Below are positions 10,515-20,774 of a stretch of DNA of 64,000 bases, piece after piece. How positions within the stretch are numbered: position 1 is the first letter of the stretch; every line of letters begins with the position of its first letter. The position numbers and the translations under genes are program-made. The notes below the pieces were generated by a model. The model saw nothing but the letters and a program-made list of their open reading frames with translations. It made no database searches and was not told where the DNA came from. The stretch comes from Ustulina deusta. Lineage: Eukaryota; Ascomycota; Sordariomycetes; Xylariales; Xylariaceae. The stretch spans positions 620,001 to 684,000 of the forward strand of contig JAJNNX010000002.1 of the NCBI GenBank assembly GCA_023159155.1, in the 5' to 3' direction.

Positions 10515-12812
10515 TTACTGCTCTATTGAACGTTTAACACCTTGTACAATAGACCGTAGCTCTGCTGCGAATTTGTTGTTTCTGCCTTGCTTCTCTTGAC
10601 ACATACTATGTTTCCGTTTCCTGTTTGGACTGATTAGACCGAGAGGCTCCCGATTAAAAAGTTTAGCTCGCTCAAAGTCCACAATCATGACATGACCGTT
10701 ATCGGCATCGTATAGTATATTGCGTGGTTCAGCATCCCCATGGAGAACATGCAAACCGTGAACTGCCTTGAACCCGGCGCTAACTATGTCGACGATGGCG
10801 GCCTTATCAGCCTTGCTGGACAGATCAAACAGAGGCCGCCCAGCCCAGCCGAGGAACAAGAAGTGTACAAAAACACCGCCGTCGTAATAATACGGCAAGA
10901 CCAAATCCACATTGCCAAGACAGACGGGGACATATTTTCCCTGAATAGTACGTAACTGATCGTACACTTTTTTCTCATGCTGTAGACGGCCTAGGTGGGC
11001 GTGCTCTACCCCCTTGGCGACAAGAGTATAGCCATGAGAAGACAGGCGGACTTTGAAAAGCGCGCCGACAGACCCGGATAAGTAAAGTGGCATGGCGTCG
11101 GCATCCGGGCCACGATCTCTGGCTAACTGGGCTCGGATCAGGGTTTGAAACTCGGACAGGCTGATGTGCTGTCGTTGATGGTCACCGATGTTGGGGCATC
11201 CGCCATCCATGGGCCCGCCGCTCGCTAGTCCTGATAGACACTCCTGGGTGCAGAAGGCCCGGTCCTGAATTCTCGTCTGTGTTTTTTTCTGGATTTGTTC
11301 CTTGGCTGTGCCGCTCGTACCGCCTCCGCCACGACCACCCCGCTTTGCGCCCTTAGCTGCAGCGCCCGTCGAGGCAGGTGCCTTTTTAGAGGAACACAGC
11401 AATCGAGACGCGGATGGGGAGGGGGGGGATTCCTCGTCTTCGCTCTCATCCTTCTTGTGAGGGCGGGCATTACTGTCTTCGAGTCGACAACGGGAGCGCG
11501 TCTTGATCGGCGAACGTGCGAAGCCCTTCCAGCGTTGAGCCCTGTAGGGAGATGCCCTGGGCGCTTTGCGCTCGGTCTCGGGAATGTCTCGTAGTACGTC
11601 TTCGAACTCGACCGCCCAGGTGTCCAGGTTATTTGCGCTGTCATGCCAGGCCAGGGGCGGCGGCGGGGAGCAAAGGGCCTGCAGCACAAAACCGAATACT
11701 TGGGCGACAGCGGTGCGATGAAGCCGGTTCTCGTCATCCTCCATAACATCCAGGTTCGGCACGCAGACAGAATAGTATACGATGGATGGGTCGTCGGGGA
11801 TATGCAGGAAGATGAAGGTCTCTCCGGTACACACGTAGCCATACTGGATACTTTTGTCGACCATATAGGAGAACAGTGGAGTGACAACGGCGGCAGTGAG
11901 GCGCCTTGACGCGAAAGCGAAGCCGTTGCCATTCTTATTAATCACGTCACGTTCCGGCTGGATTTCCTCTCTCAGACCAGCAACGACCTCGTCCCGGGTC
12001 AGCTTGTGCGGCGCCTTATACTCGATCGCAAGCGCTGGGACGTTTCGGCCGTCGGATCTCCTATATACGCAGAACTGGTCGGCAGGGCCTTTCTTGCCTC
12101 GTCCAACTTTGCGACGAGCTCGGGCTCGCTTCGGGGCTGGGGTAGTTGTGGCGTTGGCGGCGGTGTTCTCGGCCATGGTCATCTGCTCGACGGACTGGGA
12201 GACGGCGTCGACGGTGTCACCGAGGTTCGTGTGGCTCTCGAACGTGACAGATCCCAGGATGCCGAGGCGGACACGGAGCAGCTCGTGGTTATACGCTTCG
12301 TTGACTAGCCTCCGGACAGCCTTCTCGACCGTGTCGCGCTCGAAGTGTCGAAGGTCCATCTCGCTAGCGATAGGACTGATATCGGATGCAACATAATCGA
12401 GCTGGTGCGAGGAGGGGAAGACGGGGTCCGAGCAGAAGGGCTGGTGAAGTGACAGCCGATCCCAGATGTTCTCCTGTCGCGTTGGATAATCATCCCACGG
12501 AACGATGCGTCGAGGGTAGATGCGGCCGGTCGGGTTGGTGGTGTCGCCCTGTGTGGTCAGCGACTTTTCGGTCACTACCTGGATAGCAAGGTTAAGCGAG
12601 TGGCAGGCCTCAAGATATTGTGGGAGCGCCTGTGGTCTCGACTTCTCGCTGCGTTCCTCCTCTTCTTTACGTTTGCGTTGCTCTTCTTTTGCGAGTTCCT
12701 CGGCATTCTCGCGTCTGCGTTGCTCCTCTGCAGAACGTTTCTCGGCTGCTTCAAGCAACGTGCGCAACCTGGCAACCTCATCATCCATTAAAGTAGTAGT
12801 ATTGCAAGACAA
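10515..12812 (-). CDS. Coiled coil + REase-like + protein-kinase-like fusion protein
   Basis: Single exon, 765 residues. Residues 10-58 form a highly charged coiled coil (repeats of E/K/R). Residues about 65-400 form a globular region with a PD-(D/E)xK-like signature: D245 (ADQFCVYRR) followed by a strand carrying E264-x-K266 (LAIEYKAPHKL). Residues 430-540 are Lys/Gly/Ser-rich and probably disordered. Residues about 580-750 look like a eukaryotic kinase fold: LVAKGVE as the ATP-lysine strand, a catalytic loop HGDAEPRNILYD at 691, and VDFERA at 711-716 where DFG is expected, so the Gly is replaced by Glu. Families pairing a restriction-endonuclease-like domain with a kinase-like domain are known among fungal Crinkler-type and related accessory proteins; membership here is inference. 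No introns. Its promoter side carries an unusual G-rich tract (12840-12915). It may be a conflict or effector-like protein; the function is unproven. Confidence 0.65.
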   Translation of the reverse strand: MSCNTTTLMDDEVARLRTLLEAAEKRSAEEQRRRENAEELAKEEQRKRKEEEERSEKSRPQALPQYLEACHSLNLAIQVVTEKSLTTQGDTTNPTGRIYPRRIVPWDDYPTRQENIWDRLSLHQPFCSDPVFPSSHQLDYVASDISPIASEMDLRHFERDTVEKAVRRLVNEAYNHELLRVRLGILGSVTFESHTNLGDTVDAVSQSVEQMTMAENTAANATTTPAPKRARARRKVGRGKKGPADQFCVYRRSDGRNVPALAIEYKAPHKLTRDEVVAGLREEIQPERDVINKNGNGFAFASRRLTAAVVTPLFSYMVDKSIQYGYVCTGETFIFLHIPDDPSIVYYSVCVPNLDVMEDDENRLHRTAVAQVFGFVLQALCSPPPPLAWHDSANNLDTWAVEFEDVLRDIPETERKAPRASPYRAQRWKGFARSPIKTRSRCRLEDSNARPHKKDESEDEESPPSPSASRLLCSSKKAPASTGAAAKGAKRGGRGGGGTSGTAKEQIQKKTQTRIQDRAFCTQECLSGLASGGPMDGGCPNIGDHQRQHISLSEFQTLIRAQLARDRGPDADAMPLYLSGSVGALFKVRLSSHGYTLVAKGVEHAHLGRLQHEKKVYDQLRTIQGKYVPVCLGNVDLVLPYYYDGGVFVHFLFLGWAGRPLFDLSSKADKAAIVDIVSAGFKAVHGLHVLHGDAEPRNILYDADNGHVMIVDFERAKLFNREPLGLISPNRKRKHSMCQEKQGRNNKFAAELRSIVQGVKRSIEQ

Positions 12813-13314
12813 AAGGGTCCAGATGGTGATGTTCTGCTATGGACGGGATAGGGACAGGACAGGGATGGGGGTGGGGTGAGGATGGGGATGTGACGTGACG
12901 CGACGCGACGTGGGGCTTTTTATGGTTCCGTCTCCCCACCGGTACGTACCTTTTCTCTTATCCCATGATTGGCTAGCTGCATAAATGCTTCCAAGCCTAA
13001 GCACGCCGTCTATTTATCATTTGAGCCCAAAGCGGGGTACCTGGTCTTCCAACAGGTACAAGGTTAGGTACCTACCTAGGTATGTACCTAAGCAAGTCCA
13101 TTGCTCCGGTGGATCTTGTATGCATCTACCCGAGCACCACTACAAGCCGCATATACGTCAATGCGAAACAGGACCGTCGGGATTTCCAATGGAAGCTATG
13201 AGCACTATTTTGACAGCCTCCTCAACCCTACGACAAGTCGCTTTCACCACTCCGTCGACTCCATCGAGCGAACCAATTCCTTCGTTTCGCATCCAATCCT
13301 TCACTACCGCCAAG
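12813..13314. other. Divergent promoter region with G-rich tract and TAGGTACCTA cluster
   Basis: Shared upstream region of the minus-strand kinase-like gene and the plus-strand ATP synthase subunit k gene. Positions 12840-12885 carry repeated G-runs (GGGACAGGACAGGG, GGGGGTGGGG, GGGGATG) followed by an alternating GACGTGACGCGACGCGACG tract to about 12912. Positions 13061-13092 hold a dense cluster of the palindromic motif family (TTAGGTACCTACCTAGGTA). A CT-rich leader precedes the ATG at 13315. Confidence 0.5.
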
Positions 13315-13670
13315 ATGGTTGCTATGTACCAGATTTTTGGCCGCCAGGTCGGCTCGCACTACGTAAGTCGCTCGCTTGCTGCGACTGCTCGTTGCATCCT
13401 GTGCGACTCGGTGAGAGGGACGGACTGACAAGTTCTTCCTCCACAGCTCGCGATGGGCGTGCTCGGTGCCCTATTCAGCGGCAGCTACCTCGCCCTCAGC
13501 GGTCCTAGCAAGAAGGCTACCCAGACCCCTCCGATCAACGCCTCTACCCCCGACGAGGCCGACTTCATTCAGTATGCGAACCCGGAACATCGGCATCGAT
13601 CGACTACTAACGCTCGAGTAGGAACTTCTTGAAGCAAGCCGACGCCGATGAGAAGAAGGCGAAGCACTAG
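13315..13670 (+). CDS. atp19: Mitochondrial F1Fo ATP synthase subunit k (Atp19)
   Basis: Three exons, 13315-13362, 13447-13571 and 13622-13670, encode 73 residues. The start MVAMYQIFGRQVGSHY is the standard opening of fungal subunit k. Exon 2 gives one hydrophobic helix (LAMGVLGALFSGSYLALSG) and the conserved PPINASTPDEADFIQ; exon 3 ends NFLKQADADEKKAKH. Intron 1 has a GTAAGT donor and CACAG acceptor; intron 2 has GTATGC, a CTACTAAC branch site and a TAG acceptor, and the joined frame is unbroken. Subunit k is a small accessory subunit of the Fo sector in the inner membrane, associated with ATP synthase dimers. This gene is too short and intron-rich to appear as one open frame. Confidence 0.93.
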
Positions 13671-16136
13671 ATGCGATTGTAAAATGCGGGCGCTAGTTTG
13701 ATCGGAATCAGGTCATTGTACATATAGAGGTCACAATCAAGCATCATTTCGACGACAACGCTTTCCCAGGGCACCTATCTACTCAAACTCACGGAACGTG
13801 CATGTCACGTTGTGATGGTTTGAACAATATCAGGGTCACCGCAGCTCCCTCAAGTGAGAACTTCGAATCCGCTCCAGCGCATGAAGCCCTTCAAGCAATA
13901 TCTTGGGTTCCTTGTCGAAAGTTTGATCCAATTCGAGTCGCTTGCGGCTTGTCGAAATTCGTGCTTTGGAAGGATGATTGTTCTCCGATCAAAGTTACCT
14001 CCTAGGAATTGTACACCAAGTGATATGAAGGAGGTAGCGCTATGTGATGAGCTTGTGCTACATATCTTGATGTATCTCGTCGAACTGAGGCCTCGCAAGG
14101 CCGCCCAAGACACCCCTGCTTGGACTCCGTAGTAATGGCAAATTCCTTAGTCCGAAGATTTTATATGCCGAAAGACAGTCAAGGGCTGCATTTAGATTTT
14201 ATACGCGGCCTCGCTGACGATGATTAGGCAGTCATTGCGACATACCGAGCGGTTCCTAGGTGGCTTGCAATCCTTGCCCTCAGCTCAAATTCACGGCAGC
14301 GCAGATATCAGTAATGCTGGTGGATTCTGATGCCGGAACGTATTTGCTTGCAACTTCTTCAGAGTGGCTCCTAACTCATAACAGTTCATGACGGCACGAT
14401 TTGGGACCCGGGAGGAGTATTTCGGCAATGACAAAGCCAATATCGATACTGTCACTTGTCACTTGGTTGACTGTCATTGTATACCAGTGCAGAAAACCTT
14501 ACTCAGTACTAGATGCCTACTTAGTCACGAATAAGCTTCCCTAAATGAGGCTCATTGGGTGGACAGGGAACTTCTCCAAAAGTTGGCTTGTTCCTTGGTT
14601 TCCAAAGGCAATCTAGACCTTCGCCACCTGATAATACGGGAGTGTCAAAAGTATAGATTGAGGTGTATTGTATTTGGATTGTATGAAGACCGAAACAAGC
14701 CGTTCGATTCTGAGGACATGATCAATCCGTTACGGGGAAGTTTTGTCGTGGATAGCTAACAGGCCCTATTAGAACAGTGATTAGAACAGGCCGACGCTTG
14801 TTGACCGCACTTGATTTATCCAAACCCAGTATCATCCTCCTTACTAACCCCTACATGGCCGCCGGCAATCATGCTATACGGTGATATTGGCTCAGGCATG
14901 CTTTCTAGTAGACTCTTCATGTTGTGATCCATAGTCGATGCAGTAAGCCAACCGTTGACCCAGAACAGGACCTTCAACGCAGTCATCACCTATGCTAGAT
15001 TGCCTATCATGCTGCTATGGTCTAGTCCGTCTAAATGTCTTTCAAGGAGCCTTATCAGGGTTTTCCGAGAGGCCCTTACGATCCAACAAGTCCTATCCAG
15101 AGTCTTCATGCCCAGCGCGTGCCGCATTGTTTCTACCGCCCCTTTGCCCACCCATTTCTTGAAGATGTTCCGATTCACCCACTCGTAGCTTCTTGGGGTC
15201 AGGTCGCCAAGATTTCCGTCTCGCTCCTCCATCCAGCCTCCTCCCGATGCCAGCACCAACCGCTGATCCGCAGTTCTCTGCTTCGGGGAAAGTAACATCT
15301 CTAACTGTCTGCCCCTGCTCGTACATATTCCAATGAAAGACAGCAAATTTCTCGGAATGGAACTCGCAATGTCGAGGTTGCGTCGTATTCGATGGGGGAA
15401 ATAGCACAAAAGAGATGAAGGGTTATATCGGACACGTATGGCTTGAGCCATTGCCGCCACAGCCAGGATTTCACGTCGACAGCGCAAGGATAAGGATCGA
15501 ACTGCCGCTTGTTGAAGATGTATAGCACTGAGTAATAGTGTTCATAGATAACAAGCACGGGGTTTGTTCAAAACCGCACACCGGAGACATACCGAACTGA
15601 TAATAAGGGATACTGTCAGCAGGTAGCCGGAACGACTATGTTCACATCTCAGACAGATGTATTCCTTGTCAGCTCTCATCCGAAGGAATCTTGTCTCGGG
15701 GGTGATAGACCGATCCTACAAGATGCAACCCAAAGATTCCTTAAGCAAATATCCTTGTTAATCCCTAATTTTATACCAGGCTGTTTTTTTATTTATTTCC
15801 GAAGATTGCGCCCTCGATTCACTTCGGGACTTCGATATATTCAGATGACTGATAGGAGATGTTGCACAGAAGTTGTCGTGTTTGAAAAGACAATATGTTG
15901 TGCGCGGTAATTGTGTAGGGAAGTAGAAGTAGTAGGAGAAATAGTCATGCATAGAATAGGTTATAGAAGAAGCTGTATGTGATATACCTAATAGATAGGC
16001 TTTATAATAAACCTAACAAAACAAGGGAGGTTTACCTAAAGCAACTAAACAATACAACAAAACATAGGTTGCTAAGACTGCTAAGACTTCATAGCTTGGC
16101 CTTCCTTTTTCATAGATACCTCAGCGCTTGCATACA
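13671..16136. other. Gene-poor stretch with decayed ORF fragments
   Basis: Apart from the possible F-box relic listed separately, the only sizeable open frame is a minus-strand run at 14990-15558 in overlapping frames (for example RSYEWVNRNIFKKWVGKG and KRQFDPYPCAVDVKSWLWRQ). It has protein-like composition but no family I recognise and no single consistent frame, so it may be a decayed gene. The rest is AT-rich and silent. Confidence 0.35.
13802..14759 (+). pseudogene. Possible F-box protein relic
   Basis: Around 14025-14085 one frame reads EVALCDELVLHILMYLVEL, which resembles the first helices of an F-box (L-P-x-E-L-hxx-I-hxxL). About 500 bp further a second open piece (14559-14759) contains LLQKLACSLVSKGNLDLRHL. 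Stops and frame changes separate the pieces, and no ordinary intron chain that joins them was found. If real, it is a degraded substrate-adaptor gene. The evidence is one short motif, so this is a weak call. Confidence 0.2.
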
Positions 16137-18626
16137 CTATATGAGATGAATATCATGGAGCTTTCCCCAGGGTATCCTAAGCTCTCGGTCCATGATTCCA
16201 TGCACATACGCTTCTCCGATAAGGGAGTGAAGCGATGGCCCTTCGCCTTTAATAATAAATGGCATATTTCCTCCTGATAGGATAGCAACGCGGTGACCGG
16301 GACATGTACCGCGTGGCCCGACTCCGATGTAACCGCTGCGGGTTGTGAAGAAACAGCGCCCCTCTAGGGCTTGACGAAGAGCCAGGTTGAAGCGCTGTCT
16401 TTCCTCCTTGTTTAATCCGACGTTGGTTATATCCTGTACGCCGCTTTCTAGATATTGGTTCCTGGGGTCGAGTAGGAGGCGATAAAAAGAACTGAACGAA
16501 TCCGGTGTGCCCCGTTTCGCAATTGGTGGGCTTTTTTCGAGGTGGTGATCTATTAGGAGGGTTCTTCCAACGGCCACCAAAGGATTCTCTTCATATTGTG
16601 GGTGAATCACTCTCCAAGGATGCTCATCCCGCTGCTTCTCCCACTCCTGCTCCCACTCTTGCTCCCACTGCTTCCACCGCTTCCACCGCTCCCACTCCTC
16701 CCGCTGCTCCGGCCGCTCTCCCTGCCACCACTCCCCCCACTTCTCCCACTTCTCCCCCCATCCCTCCCCCAACCCGAAGTCAGGGATATCGACGCACTCC
16801 TTCATCTGATACTGGCACCACTCCCACCACTCCCCCCACTTCACCCACTCCTCCCCCCACCCCTCCCCCAACCCGAAGTCAAGGATATCGACGCACTCCC
16901 TGATCTGATACAGCCACCACGCCTGTTCCCATCTCGACTTCCAATGTCCCCAAGTCTCCTTCCATTGCTGCTCGCACTGCTTCAGCTGTTGCTCCCAGCG
17001 CTCCTCCCACTGCTGCCCCCACTGCTGCTCCCACTGCTCCAGCTGCTTCTCCCAGCGCTTCCCCCAGCGCTTCTCCCACTGCGACTTCCGACCTAGCTCC
17101 CAAAATGGTTCCCGTTGCTGGGTCCAGAATTGTACCCACTGCAGCTTCCGCTCCTTCCGCTTCCACGCCGGCTGCTCCCAGAATTCTCCCCACTGCTGCT
17201 TCCACTGCTGCTTCCACTCCAACTCCCATTGCCGTCTGTGCTCCTTTCTCCTTATGATTGTAGAACGATAGGTTTGTATTGCATTACGAACAACTGAATG
17301 CTTGACAACATGTCTAGAATTATTTATAAAGTCTTCCGCATCTTCGAAAGGACCATCAACAGTAACCACTGTATCAACAACAAACCCCTTTATTGTGAGG
17401 GTGGTCCAATCGTCAGAAAACCTGACATGGGGCTGACTTAAAACCAGTCTTCCTGAGGCTTGAAAACCACCCCAATACTTCCGCCACCGAATTCTAGCAC
17501 TACGCGAGATACTCTCGAAGTTTGGTGCCCATGTTGGCGCTTGGCTAGAGTGGTCGAATGCAAGAATGTCCAGTTTCATTTCTTTCTCAATAATGCGCTT
17601 GAGAAATCTGCCGTTAATTTCAGGAAAGAGCTTGGCATAATCCGGATATAGATCTTCGCGGTCTGCCTCAGGAGCCAGTCCAAGAACCGCGTAGAAGTGG
17701 TCGCGATTGTCCGTGGCTTTCGCCGTATATGTCAGTGATATTAAGGAGCTTAAAGTATGCCCTTTTTGGGAATGTTGTAAGAGCAGCTCGAAGAGATGAC
17801 GAGCTGGATCAGTCCTGTCATCTACGCCCAGTCCTGAAATGTTAATGTAAAAGTTCAATCGGTCCCAGGCAAGTTGAAAGTCGTCCAGAGGTACCCACAT
17901 CCGGCCACACCCTACTTCAGCCCGGTAACGAGGTAGGAACTGCATCTCTCCCTTTACCATGGCGGCTGCTAGTTCCTGAATAATCCAGACGCGTTCCCAG
18001 TAAGGACGAGCCCACAGCTTCTGCAATGCGATCCACGTATTTTCGGGAATAAGAGGCTCTCCATCGACACCAAACAGACCGAGACCATTTGCAATGCGCT
18101 TTACGAAATCCATCGCAGAGTCACTCTCGTCCCTCGCTGAGCCGAGCCAGGCGAGCACCTTCAACGCGGAGCCGAAGATCTTGTCCATCTTTCGGATTTG
18201 TTGGCTGCGTTCCTTACTGTTTTCCTGATCGACACAAATTGCATCAATCCAGATTGTTCTTTTCCCACAGGGTTCATTATTAGGTGGCGGTATCTCCGTA
18301 CCTGGTACAGAACTTGGTACTGGGTATCGAAGATATCGTAGGGCGGTTTCCAGGTTAGCGCTTACGACGAAAGGACGGCCATCCACGGTGATCCTGCCCT
18401 CGTTTGTTGCATCTCCCCATGTGTATGAGAGTGCTTCATACTTTGGGTTGTTTGTCAGGTTATGATGGTTTAATGTGCAACTGATCTCATCATCATCCAG
18501 TCCAGGATCAAGCGTGAGTAATCGTATCTCGTCGCTGGAGGGACACAGCGGCCGATACTTGTATGCAGCTGTCGAATTCGCCATTGTTGCCTTGTCCAAA
18601 CTTAGGGTTTGAATTATGTTGACCAA
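16137..18626 (-). CDS. HET-domain (heterokaryon incompatibility) protein with a Trp-rich repeat insert
   Basis: Single exon, 829 residues (815 if it starts at Met15 at 18584, whose ACAATGG context is better). The HET domain spans about 63-220: YEALSYTWGD (63-72), WIDAICVDQ (126-134), a QQIRKMDKIFGSALKVLAWLG block and YWERVWIIQELA. Then comes the usual DNRDHFYAVLGL segment. The C terminus has the family's closing block (FFTTRSGYIGVGPRG, VAILSGG, LIGEAYVHGIM). HET proteins mediate cell death when incompatible hyphae fuse. The oddity is residues about 464-673, an insert of roughly 210 residues with about 40 Trp spaced mostly every four residues, including two nearly identical 33-residue units. 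The frame stays open across it, arguing for selection or recent expansion. It lies in the accessory left part of the window. Confidence 0.9.
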   Translation of the reverse strand: MVNIIQTLSLDKATMANSTAAYKYRPLCPSSDEIRLLTLDPGLDDDEISCTLNHHNLTNNPKYEALSYTWGDATNEGRITVDGRPFVVSANLETALRYLRYPVPSSVPGTEIPPPNNEPCGKRTIWIDAICVDQENSKERSQQIRKMDKIFGSALKVLAWLGSARDESDSAMDFVKRIANGLGLFGVDGEPLIPENTWIALQKLWARPYWERVWIIQELAAAMVKGEMQFLPRYRAEVGCGRMWVPLDDFQLAWDRLNFYINISGLGVDDRTDPARHLFELLLQHSQKGHTLSSLISLTYTAKATDNRDHFYAVLGLAPEADREDLYPDYAKLFPEINGRFLKRIIEKEMKLDILAFDHSSQAPTWAPNFESISRSARIRWRKYWGGFQASGRLVLSQPHVRFSDDWTTLTIKGFVVDTVVTVDGPFEDAEDFINNSRHVVKHSVVRNAIQTYRSTIIRRKEHRRQWELEWKQQWKQQWGEFWEQPAWKRKERKLQWVQFWTQQREPFWELGRKSQWEKRWGKRWEKQLEQWEQQWGQQWEERWEQQLKQCEQQWKETWGHWKSRWEQAWWLYQIRECVDILDFGLGEGWGEEWVKWGEWWEWCQYQMKECVDIPDFGLGEGWGEKWEKWGEWWQGERPEQREEWERWKRWKQWEQEWEQEWEKQRDEHPWRVIHPQYEENPLVAVGRTLLIDHHLEKSPPIAKRGTPDSFSSFYRLLLDPRNQYLESGVQDITNVGLNKEERQRFNLALRQALEGRCFFTTRSGYIGVGPRGTCPGHRVAILSGGNMPFIIKGEGPSLHSLIGEAYVHGIMDRELRIPWGKLHDIHLI
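16608..17235 (-). repeat. 12-bp-period minisatellite coding for Trp-rich repeats, with a 99-bp tandem duplication
   Basis: Within the HET gene the minus strand reads as repeated TGG-xxG-CAG-CAG-like 12-mers giving W-x-x-x peptides (for example QQWEQQWGQQWEERW). Nested inside, two 99 bp units lie side by side at about 16720-16818 and 16819-16917, both containing AACCCGAAGTCA on the plus strand (16771 and 16870) and coding for ECVDIxDFGLGEGWGEKW-type units. The units differ by a few substitutions only. Confidence 0.85.
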
Positions 18627-19368
18627 TGCAGTAGTGCTTCATGAATGCATGGAGAAGTAACTAACAAATTCAGGACTTGCAACCAATTGAGGATTGCTGG
18701 TAAACTAATCCAAAGGCGAGGGTAACAAGGCCATGTACATATTCTTTAACAGCTTTCCAGGTGGAAGGTGCCTCACGAAGCGAGGTGGGATCGGAGGGAT
18801 TGGAAGTCAGCAAGGCTGGAGTCCTACAGCTTACCTAAGTACCTATACAACTAGGTATACAACTATGCAGCTATGCAGCTATGCAGCATTAGTTATTAAA
18901 GAGGGAATGCCTTTGTTTTCAACGAAGGAAAAATCATTGAGTGAAACAAAGGTTAACTACTTAGGTATGCTTAGAAAATTTTTATATAAATAACAATATA
19001 AATTATAGCATATTCTATTTAGGCTCTGGTCCCCTGGAACTATGGCCTATGTGTTGGGGGTCTTTACGTGCCTCTTAAATGGCAAGAATGCTGTCATAAT
19101 TGACTATCTAGACAAACAAAGTGATTGGAATTAGCTGGACGCCTCAATCATTAAAGTAATTTGATTTGGCGATAAGACAAGCTCGAGGGCGGCTTTAGCA
19201 TGTTGGTAAAACATGCTGGACTTAGGCAAATGGATCAATGCACCCCGCATGAGTGAGGTTTCACACTGCATCGATGGCGTCTGGCGGGCCAGCTAATTTC
19301 GCCTCGCCCTCATCTTCCTCGACATTGAAATCTCATCCCCGCTGCCCGTAAATAATTGGCTTGATAAT
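18627..19368. other. Intergenic, with a small tandem repeat
   Basis: No gene recognised. Three head-to-tail copies of CTATGCAG occupy 18863-18886, immediately after a CCTAAGTACCTATACAACTA stretch of the dispersed motif family. The remainder is AT-rich. Confidence 0.45.
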
Positions 19369-20774
19369 ATGACTTCTGTCTCGAAAGATGGGATCAAAGT
19401 CCAAACAGCATCGGTCAAGGTGAGACTACATATCTGACTAAGAAGGCAGTCATGCTGAGCCCCCATTACAGGCCGTGGACCTCTTGCATGAAGCGCAAGC
19501 ATCAACAGAAAGGTCCGTCATCTCAACGAAAGTTGCGGCAAGACGGATAGTTAAACTCACTGTATTAATGGCAGTGGAAGCAATATTGCCTCATCCAACC
19601 TCGAAACGATCACGATCAAGATGTTCCACTCCAGTTTCAGCTCCCTGATTGGCGAAACCTGCACCTTTTCACTCCTCCTCTCCGCCGACTCTTCGCGGAA
19701 CCCATTTTTCCACAAAGGGTGTGCGTATATCGCGGATACCGACGAGCTATATGTAAGCTCGGACTTGTTACAGTCTACAATAAGCTCTAGGTTGCCTGTG
19801 ATTCTAATCTCTAAACTCGCATTCCGTCGCGCCTCGGACGCTAGCGCATCTGGCAGGCCATCGCCTCCATCCACCCCAATCACTAGTATAGAGTGGATGA
19901 AACTTCGGCCACCCGCGAATATCCCGATGCCTTCTGGGGCTATTCCGTACAGGAAAGGCGTATTATACTGCTCGCAGGGCACTCTCGAGCCTAAGAGCGG
20001 CGGGCTTTTCTATATGCCGCCAGGGAAGCGGCCAGTCCCGCTCGTTACAAACTACTTCGGGAAAGCCTTCAACTCTGCTCAAAACGTTGTCGAGGACAGA
20101 GACGGTGGGCTGTGGTTCACAGACTCATGTGCCGGACTCGAACAAGAGATTCGCCCAACGCCGCAACTACCGAATCATGTATATTGGTTTCACCCAACCA
20201 CTGGCGAGCTGCGGGTTGTTGCCGACGAACTTAAACGGCCAGCTGGCATCGCCTTGAGCCCCGATGGAGATACGTTGTACATTACAGATACAGAAGCTGC
20301 TCGGCTGGGCAACACCCTGGCTTCTACGAGGTACGCGTAATTACCTACTCTCCAGGAGACCCCGGAAGTTAACACGACAACACACACAGCTCCGCAACCA
20401 TCTACGCATATGATATTATCCGACAATCCGGAGCCTCACCCTTCCTAGTGAATAAACACGTCTTTGCTTTTGCCTTCTCAGGAGTCCCAGCCGCGGTAAC
20501 TTGCGATCCCGCCGGAAATGTCTACGCCGCGTGCGGGGACGGAGTGGAAGTGTGGAACTCGGGGGGCACAGCTCTCGGCTTAATACAGATACCGGGTAAG
20601 CGACCATTTCTATGAATTTGATATATTCCTCCATTACTAACAGCAAACTCTTTTTACATAGGTGTTTGCTCTAGCCTATGTTTTGGACGCACTGGAGAAC
20701 TATTTGTGTGTGCTGGACAAACTCTGTGGAGGTTGCAACTCGAAGGCGCCACTTTCCACGACTCAATACTCTAA
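19369..20774 (+). CDS. SMP-30/gluconolactonase-like beta-propeller protein
   Basis: The secure part is three exons: 19621-20330, 20390-20595 and 20662-20774, 342 residues from the Met at 19621. Introns have GTACGC..CACAG and GTAAGC..ATAG ends and preserve frame. Family features are the opening HKGCAYIADTDELYVSSDL, then IPYRKGVLYCSQGTLEPKSGGL, QNVVEDRDGGLWFTDSCAG, RPAGIALSPDGDTLYITDTE and PAAVTCDPAGNVYAACGDGV, with a short last blade GVCSSLCFGRTGELFVCAGQ. A further 5' exon at 19369-19419 (MTSVSKDGIKVQTASVK) with a GTGAGA donor can join in phase to 19621, making 359 residues, but needs a 201 bp intron. These enzymes hydrolyse sugar lactones using a divalent metal; the substrate is unknown. No signal peptide is evident. 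Confidence 0.78.

Noticed and set aside
16505..17297. Long plus-strand Pro/Leu-rich and Thr/Pro-rich open frames
   Set aside because: They lie exactly antisense to the Trp-rich repeat of the HET gene; the 12 bp repeat keeps several frames open by composition alone.
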